Shown here: in pieces, positions 22,099 through 25,486 of the stretch
How positions within the stretch are numbered: the first letter of the stretch is position 1
How the letters are laid out: the number at the start of each line of letters is the position of its first letter
IMG/VR virus record: IMGVR_UViG_3300001848_000034
Span: 1 to 25,486 of that record
Source: a virus
Direction: 5' to 3' (one strand)
Length of the DNA: 25,486 nt
Position numbers and translations under genes: made by a program
Notes under the pieces: model-generated
What the model was told of the DNA's origin: nothing
The model's database searches: none
Seen by the model: the letters and a program-made list of their open reading frames with translations, nothing else

Positions 22099-22766
22099 AT
22101 GTTTATTATTGTTTCTCTTGGTTCTAATAAAGATGAACAGGTATGACCGGGAGCTTGAACCAATCTATACTCCCCACCCAATCCCATAGCAATAGTACTC
22201 CAACAGGAATAACATCCAGTGAACATAACTGCATTCTGAATCAAATAAGCTCCCTCTAAAAAATCACACTCATAATAACTCACATCAGTATTGAAAGTAG
22301 CATTAAATAGCTCCCATTCACTTTTATAGCCAATAAAGATAACCTCATCAGCTATTGATTTAAGATACTCTACTTCCTTTGCCCAATTAAATCCCCAATC
22401 CTCATAGTTTGTAGTCCTGTTAATTACTGCATATTTGTTATCCTTAAACTTATCTACTGGAGGTAAAGTAAGCCATCCATCTTTCCATGTAGGATCAATA
22501 GGAATATTCTGACCTTTGAAATGAGCTTCTACTAAATTATTAAAATGACCTGCATAGTCCCTGAACCGGTTTAAGTTATAACCTATATTCTCTCCATCCT
22601 TAACTACAACATTTGTAATATAAGGTTGAACTGCAATCAGCTTCTTGATGGATTCTGACCTTTGCTTGTCAAAGTTAGTGATGTACAAAGTTCCTCCTCC
22701 CATAGCTCTTATGGTAGGTAGTGAAAATATAATATCACCAGTAGCTCCTGAATGTGTAAACTCCAT
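22095..22766 (-). CDS. GT9-like glycosyltransferase (heptosyltransferase type)
   Basis: This 223-residue protein opens with MEFTHSGATGDIIFSLPTIRAMGG, the N-terminal Rossmann start of GT9/ADP-heptose transferases, where the HSGATGDIIFSLP loop approaches the acceptor. The second half has YAVINRTTNYEDWGFNW, VIFIGYKSEWELF and an end segment AYLIQNAVMFTGCYSCWSTIAMGLG, which fits the nucleotide-sugar-binding part of a GT-B fold. It is shorter than bacterial GT9 enzymes (about 300-350), so parts are compacted. The likely reaction is transfer of a sugar from an activated nucleotide donor; donor and acceptor are unknown. Targets could be virion protein, phage DNA or host lipopolysaccharide. Confidence 0.7.
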   Translation of the reverse strand: MEFTHSGATGDIIFSLPTIRAMGGGTLYITNFDKQRSESIKKLIAVQPYITNVVVKDGENIGYNLNRFRDYAGHFNNLVEAHFKGQNIPIDPTWKDGWLTLPPVDKFKDNKYAVINRTTNYEDWGFNWAKEVEYLKSIADEVIFIGYKSEWELFNATFNTDVSYYECDFLEGAYLIQNAVMFTGCYSCWSTIAMGLGGEYRLVQAPGHTCSSLLEPRETIINI

Positions 22767-22769
22767 TAA

Positions 22770-23069
22770 TCAGTTGATTTTAGATAAATACCATTTATAA
22801 ATTGTATGTAACATTTCAGCTACACAAACAGGACAAGTTTTTTGATAACTATAATTAGGATTCTCTAATCTATAAACTGAAACTATATCAGCTTGAATGT
22901 GGTGATGAAAATTTACTATCTCACCTGTTTTCATATACAAGTCATAGATATGTTTATGCTTTTCAAGTACATCACTTCTGAATGAGGTCTTTAAATGTGT
23001 TTCTTCTTGTGATGTTGATGTCTTTGAGGTTGTACTTTTTGACAGCCCATTCATAGGTTTTCTCGCCAT
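22770..23069 (-). CDS. Small CPVC-motif protein, unknown function
   Basis: This 99-residue protein has a polar, Ser/Thr/Lys-rich N-terminus and a C-terminal half with HHH at 55-57 and CPVC at 79-82, followed by a helix ending YKWYLSKIN. The His and Cys groups could bind one metal ion. The first 30 or so codons overlap the end of the upstream glycosyltransferase gene by 98 bases, and no other ATG in frame lies before residue 46, so either the overlap is real or translation starts at a non-ATG codon. Short proteins with a C-terminal CxxC helix are common in Bacteroidota phages near the terminase. No function can be given. Confidence 0.5.
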   Translation of the reverse strand: MARKPMNGLSKSTTSKTSTSQEETHLKTSFRSDVLEKHKHIYDLYMKTGEIVNFHHHIQADIVSVYRLENPNYSYQKTCPVCVAEMLHTIYKWYLSKIN

Positions 23070-23991
23070 AATCTTTTATTTTATTTGGATTATTAATTAA
23101 ATCTTTTAAATGCTTATACCAATCAGATTGCTTCTCTACCCAAAATACAGGAGCATCTTTATCCAATGCATAAGGATTAACCTTACTGACTATCACTGGA
23201 GCTTTCTTACAAGCTGCTTCAAGTATCTTAAGATTAGATTTGCAACTATGCCATGGACTATCCTCCAAAGGAACAAGAACTATATCAGCATAACTGTATA
23301 AGTTCATATATTCAGTAGGAGCTAATGGTCCTAATTTCATATAAGGTAACTGACCATTGAAAGTAAAAGAATTAAACATACTATCCCAAATCATCTTACT
23401 TACAGGATCAGAATCAGTATAACCACCTATAACCATTTTAATCTTCTTCTCAAAATCCTTTAATCTTCTTAATGGATGTTTGAGTATCTTCATATCATGT
23501 TCATGAGTAGCTCCTCCTGCCCAAAATATTCTAATCCTTTCATCTTCTACTTTATCCAAAGTAAACTGATGTTCACCATAAGGTAAAGCATTTGGGAATA
23601 TCTTCACATTTGGATTTAATGGATATATCCTTTCAGCAAGTACTTCATTTGTGCAAGTAACTAAATCAGCTAATCTGATGTTATTTTCTATAACCGGTTT
23701 AAGTTCATGATAGGTATTGTAATTAATATGATTAGCAGGTAATATCCAATCATCATCCATATCTAATACAACTTTACTTCCCATTTGCTTTTTTACCTCC
23801 TCCCAATCTTTATCCAGGACTGACTTCCTATTATAAAGGATTAAATCCCATCCCTCCTCAAGTTTCTCATAGGTAGGTATATTAGTAACAAATCCTTTAA
23901 CATCATTCATAAATGCTAAAGGAAGTACTACCCTATGAAATGAACATCCTGACTGATGATGTCCTAATCCTAATATCCTGAGTTTATCCAT
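22972..23991 (-). CDS. GT4-like glycosyltransferase
   Basis: This 339-residue protein has a GT-B layout. The N-terminal domain (about 1-140) has LRILGLGHHQSGCSFHR, KVVLDMDDDW (73-82) and ADLVTCTNEVLAE (108-120), the latter typical of the step where such enzymes choose the sugar acceptor side. The C-terminal domain (about 150-339) has RIRIFWAGGATHEHD, NGQLPYMKLG, YADIVLVPLEDS and SNLKILEAACKKAPVIVS, matching the nucleotide-sugar site of family 4 transferases with Glu258. It probably acts in the host cytoplasm. It is followed by the CPVC protein and the GT9-like enzyme, so two sugar transfers in series are likely. It overlaps the preceding gene by eight bases. Confidence 0.82.
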   Translation of the reverse strand: MDKLRILGLGHHQSGCSFHRVVLPLAFMNDVKGFVTNIPTYEKLEEGWDLILYNRKSVLDKDWEEVKKQMGSKVVLDMDDDWILPANHINYNTYHELKPVIENNIRLADLVTCTNEVLAERIYPLNPNVKIFPNALPYGEHQFTLDKVEDERIRIFWAGGATHEHDMKILKHPLRRLKDFEKKIKMVIGGYTDSDPVSKMIWDSMFNSFTFNGQLPYMKLGPLAPTEYMNLYSYADIVLVPLEDSPWHSCKSNLKILEAACKKAPVIVSKVNPYALDKDAPVFWVEKQSDWYKHLKDLINNPNKIKDYGEKTYEWAVKKYNLKDINITRRNTFKDLIQK

Positions 23992-24292
23992 TTTGTAATT
24001 GTTTTACAATCATAAAGGCATTACATCCTATTGCATACAAATGACCGAACTTCTGCTCATCTGAATAGTTCCCCTGCATAATTTCAATGGTATGTCTGAA
24101 TAAAGCTTGTTTGAGAGATTCTACATCAATCGGCTTGGTCCAATTACCTACTGGATATTTATCCCTGTTCAACTGCATCCTCTCTGCCATTCCTTTGATA
24201 TACTCAAAGTCAATATCATAGATAAGCTTATCATCAGATTCTTTGAATCCTTTATACTCTTTATCAGTAGGTATGTTTATTCCATATAACAT
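23984..24292 (-). CDS. dATP/dGTP diphosphohydrolase-like (DUF5664/MazG-related) protein
   Basis: This 102-residue helical protein shows a pattern typical of phage proteins related to nucleotide pyrophosphohydrolases: KYPVGNWTKPI (45-55), SLKQALFRHTIEIMQG (59-74) with R66-H67, and KFGHLYAIGCNAFMIVKQL (81-99) with H84 and N91. In that group the His and acidic residues sit in a four-helix core and hydrolyse dNTPs, which can lower host nucleotide pools or protect modified phage DNA. The usual ExxE metal motif is not obvious, so activity is uncertain. It is short and could be a non-catalytic relative. Confidence 0.5.
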   Translation of the reverse strand: MLYGINIPTDKEYKGFKESDDKLIYDIDFEYIKGMAERMQLNRDKYPVGNWTKPIDVESLKQALFRHTIEIMQGNYSDEQKFGHLYAIGCNAFMIVKQLQNG

Positions 24293-24293
24293 A

Positions 24294-24542
24294 TTACTTC
24301 ATTTTAATTCCTAAATATCCAGCTCCAAAAGCTATTATTAAAAAATAAGTTACCTGAATAGGTAACAAGTATAATCCAACTGCTGACCATACTGATAAGC
24401 AGGTAACACAGTCAAAAGGTTTAATCCTATTATGAGGCATTAATCCAAATCCTTTCTTTATTGCAGATGGTATTCTTGCTATATTCACAAAGTAATAAGC
24501 AAATAGCCATGATCCCAATGGAATCCATATTAACTCACTCAT
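24294..24542 (-). CDS. Small CxxC membrane protein (DUF1360-like)
   Basis: This 82-residue protein has three hydrophobic segments, about 5-22, 50-62 and 64-78. Between the first and second is RIKPFDCVTCLSVW with C45 and C48. The PFDCxxCxxxW element resembles DUF1360-type small membrane proteins found in phages and Bacteroidota. Its role is unknown; a redox- or metal-sensing loop or a superinfection-related membrane function are guesses. It lies one base past the next gene's start and three bases after the sigma-like gene, in the same operon. Confidence 0.5.
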   Translation of the reverse strand: MSELIWIPLGSWLFAYYFVNIARIPSAIKKGFGLMPHNRIKPFDCVTCLSVWSAVGLYLLPIQVTYFLIIAFGAGYLGIKMK

Positions 24543-24545
24543 AAT

Positions 24546-25070
24546 TTAATCATCTAATTTAGATTTAATAGTTTCCTTTAATTCCTCTTTAGTTTTCTTC
24601 ACTACAAGAAATACATGCTTTTTAGGGATATTGAAATAATCAGCTACTTTCTTACAGGATTTAAGTTCAACATACTTCTTGAAGATTATTGATTCATGAG
24701 CATCATTTGCACTCAATCTTAATTTCTCATTAAGTTTATTATTAGCATGATTAGCCAGTTCACTTGAATCGGTATTTGTTTCTGAATACTCATAAAGTTC
24801 TGATATGAACTCCAGGTTATTGGTTTTATACTTCTTGTAGAATTCACCCTTTGTTCCAGTGGCCATTTTCCATAATACCCCCAAAGTAAACTTAACCAGG
24901 TTGCCTTCCTTTTGTATTTGGATGAGTTTCTTGCAGTTATAATTAAGGAGGACTAAAACAAGTTCCTGCTTCAAGTCCTCCTGTAAATCTTGTGGTTTTA
25001 TTTTGGATAGTAGATAGTTCACCCTTTCATTTTGATACATTTGTTCAATAAAAGGATGACATTTATTCAT
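24546..25070 (-). CDS. Sigma-70-like RNA polymerase factor, phage-encoded
   Basis: This 174-residue protein has two helical blocks arranged like sigma regions 2 and 4. Residues about 25-85 (DLQEDLKQELVLVLLNY, then FTLGVLWKMATGTKGEFYKKY) match the core-binding part of small sigma factors. Residues about 122-168 (AHESIIFKKYVELKSCKKVADYF, IPKKHVFLVVKKTKEEL) form a helix-turn-helix like region 4. The middle is Asn/Glu-rich and linker-like. It should redirect host RNA polymerase to phage promoters, perhaps the late genes that follow, which lack host-type promoters in their gaps. A TAACTTTG promoter element lies 19-26 bases upstream of its start. Divergence is high, so a DNA-binding regulator with sigma-like folds is also possible. 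Confidence 0.65.
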   Translation of the reverse strand: MNKCHPFIEQMYQNERVNYLLSKIKPQDLQEDLKQELVLVLLNYNCKKLIQIQKEGNLVKFTLGVLWKMATGTKGEFYKKYKTNNLEFISELYEYSETNTDSSELANHANNKLNEKLRLSANDAHESIIFKKYVELKSCKKVADYFNIPKKHVFLVVKKTKEELKETIKSKLDD

Positions 25071-25088
25071 GATATATCACTGTTATTT

Positions 25089-25096
25089 CAAAGTTA
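25089..25096 (-). promoter_or_regulatory. Candidate -7 element for the sigma-like gene
   Basis: The minus strand reads TAACTTTG, a full match to the Bacteroidota TAnnTTTG element, ending 18 bases before the ATG at 25070. The upstream -33 TTTG is not present at 19-21 bases; only GTTA-like sequence stands there. Early expression of the sigma-like gene from a host-recognised promoter would make sense. Confidence 0.35.
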
Positions 25097-25106
25097 TATC
25101 TGAAAT

Positions 25107-25337
25107 TTAAAAAGGTAACCCTTCTTCAATTTTACTCTCTTTTTTAAAAGTATCAAGTTCAATGTAGAATTTTCCTTCTTTTGATTTCTTTACATCAAGA
25201 TTCACCCATCCATTTGATGAGTTATCTTTGATGAATTGGATAGCTTCATCAGCTTTTAAAGATAGTTTACCTACTACAAATTCAGGAGCATTGTCATTCC
25301 TTTTGAATGAGAATCCTTTTGCAAAAACTTTGTCCAT
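25107..25337 (-). CDS. Small protein with SSB-like acidic C-terminal tip
   Basis: This 76-residue protein starts MDKVFAKGFSFKRNDNAPEF and has strands VVGKLSLKADEAIQFI, GWVNLDVKKSKEGKFYIELDTF, with basic and aromatic residues as in small nucleic-acid-binding folds. It ends KIEEGLPF, which resembles the acidic-PF tip that SSB proteins use to recruit partners. It could be a minimal ssDNA-binding protein or a partner of the replication machinery. It is short for an OB-fold SSB. The gene lies 36 bases upstream of the sigma-like gene and after a 53-base AT-rich gap (25338-25390) that contains no full promoter match. Confidence 0.5.
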   Translation of the reverse strand: MDKVFAKGFSFKRNDNAPEFVVGKLSLKADEAIQFIKDNSSNGWVNLDVKKSKEGKFYIELDTFKKESKIEEGLPF

Positions 25338-25390
25338 GTTGATTGATTTGATTTTTAAAGATTAAATATACTATTTTTTTTAATTCAAAA

Positions 25391-25486
25391 TTAAATTTTA
25401 TATTTTTTAATTATTTCTTCAAGTTCTTCTCTTGACCATTTCTTAACTCCATATCTTGAATCCTGTTCTAACTGATGGACTTCCCT
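25391..25486 (-). CDS. C-terminal end of an unknown protein (partial)
   Basis: The last 31 codons of a gene entering from the right edge read REVHQLEQDSRYGVKKW, SREELEEIIKKYKI and a TAA at 25391. It is hydrophilic and helical. No family can be named from so little. The frame is open to the window edge and ends just before the AT-rich gap of the 76-residue gene. Confidence 0.55.
   Translation of the reverse strand, partial: REVHQLEQDSRYGVKKWSREELEEIIKKYKI

Overview
The window is a 25.5 kb piece of an AT-rich tailed phage (or prophage) genome. The host is most likely a member of the Bacteroidota. Evidence for that host: start codons are preceded by A-rich leaders without Shine-Dalgarno sequences; two promoter-like sites match the Bacteroidota pattern (TTTG about 20 nt upstream of TAnnTTTG); and many virion proteins look like the families typical of siphoviruses of this phylum. 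All supportable protein genes lie on the minus strand, so transcription runs from the right edge of the window to the left.

Layout in the direction of transcription, right to left. (1) 25486-21751 holds accessory and regulatory genes: a partial gene, a small protein with an SSB-like acidic C-terminal tip, a sigma-like factor with its own candidate promoter, a CxxC membrane protein, a nucleotide pyrophosphohydrolase-like protein, two glycosyltransferases (GT4-like and GT9-like) with a small CPVC protein between them, and an orphan 115-residue protein. (2) 21751-20214 encodes the small and large terminase subunits. (3) 20164-13115 is the tail block: a tail-assembly chaperone pair apparently made by -1 frameshifting on a T9 run, a gp10-like neck protein, two baseplate/tail-tip proteins, a small virion protein and the tape measure. 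(4) 13071-5300 is the head and connector block: a multidomain prohead protease, a scaffold-like protein, the major capsid protein, a probable tail-tube protein, a small virion protein, a portal with a MuF-like tail, a connector and a tail-terminator-like protein. Two strong intrinsic terminators bracket the tail-tube gene. (5) 5298-2069 encodes a tail fibre with a signal peptide, a small orphan and two holin-like membrane proteins. (6) 2068-1306 has no credible gene. (7) 1305-1 encodes a unimolecular-spanin-like lipoprotein, a GH24 endolysin and the start of a DnaQ-like exonuclease.

The most unusual part is the 763 bp gap at 1306-2068. It contains a perfect 91 bp direct repeat (1389-1479 and 1807-1897). 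Each copy is closed by a 7 bp inverted repeat and can fold into a branched, cloverleaf-like structure. Between the copies are a 9+10 bp nested stem, a possible H-type pseudoknot and a perfect 12 bp stem. Where stems contain non-Watson-Crick positions, these become G-U pairs on the plus strand but A-C mismatches on the minus strand. A consensus-like Bacteroidota promoter at 1288-1319 also points along the plus strand. I infer a structured non-coding RNA transcribed against all the phage genes; I do not recognise it as a known class. A plus-strand terminator-like hairpin at 1361-1390 leaves open a short RNA of about 60 nt, a longer read-through RNA, or both. A DNA-level role, such as a replication origin, is the main alternative.

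The late genes together make a long-tailed virion with headful- or cos-type terminase packaging and a four-part lysis set (two holin-like proteins, endolysin, spanin). The sigma-like factor is a candidate activator of part of the genome. The glycosyltransferases may modify virion or host surface structures.
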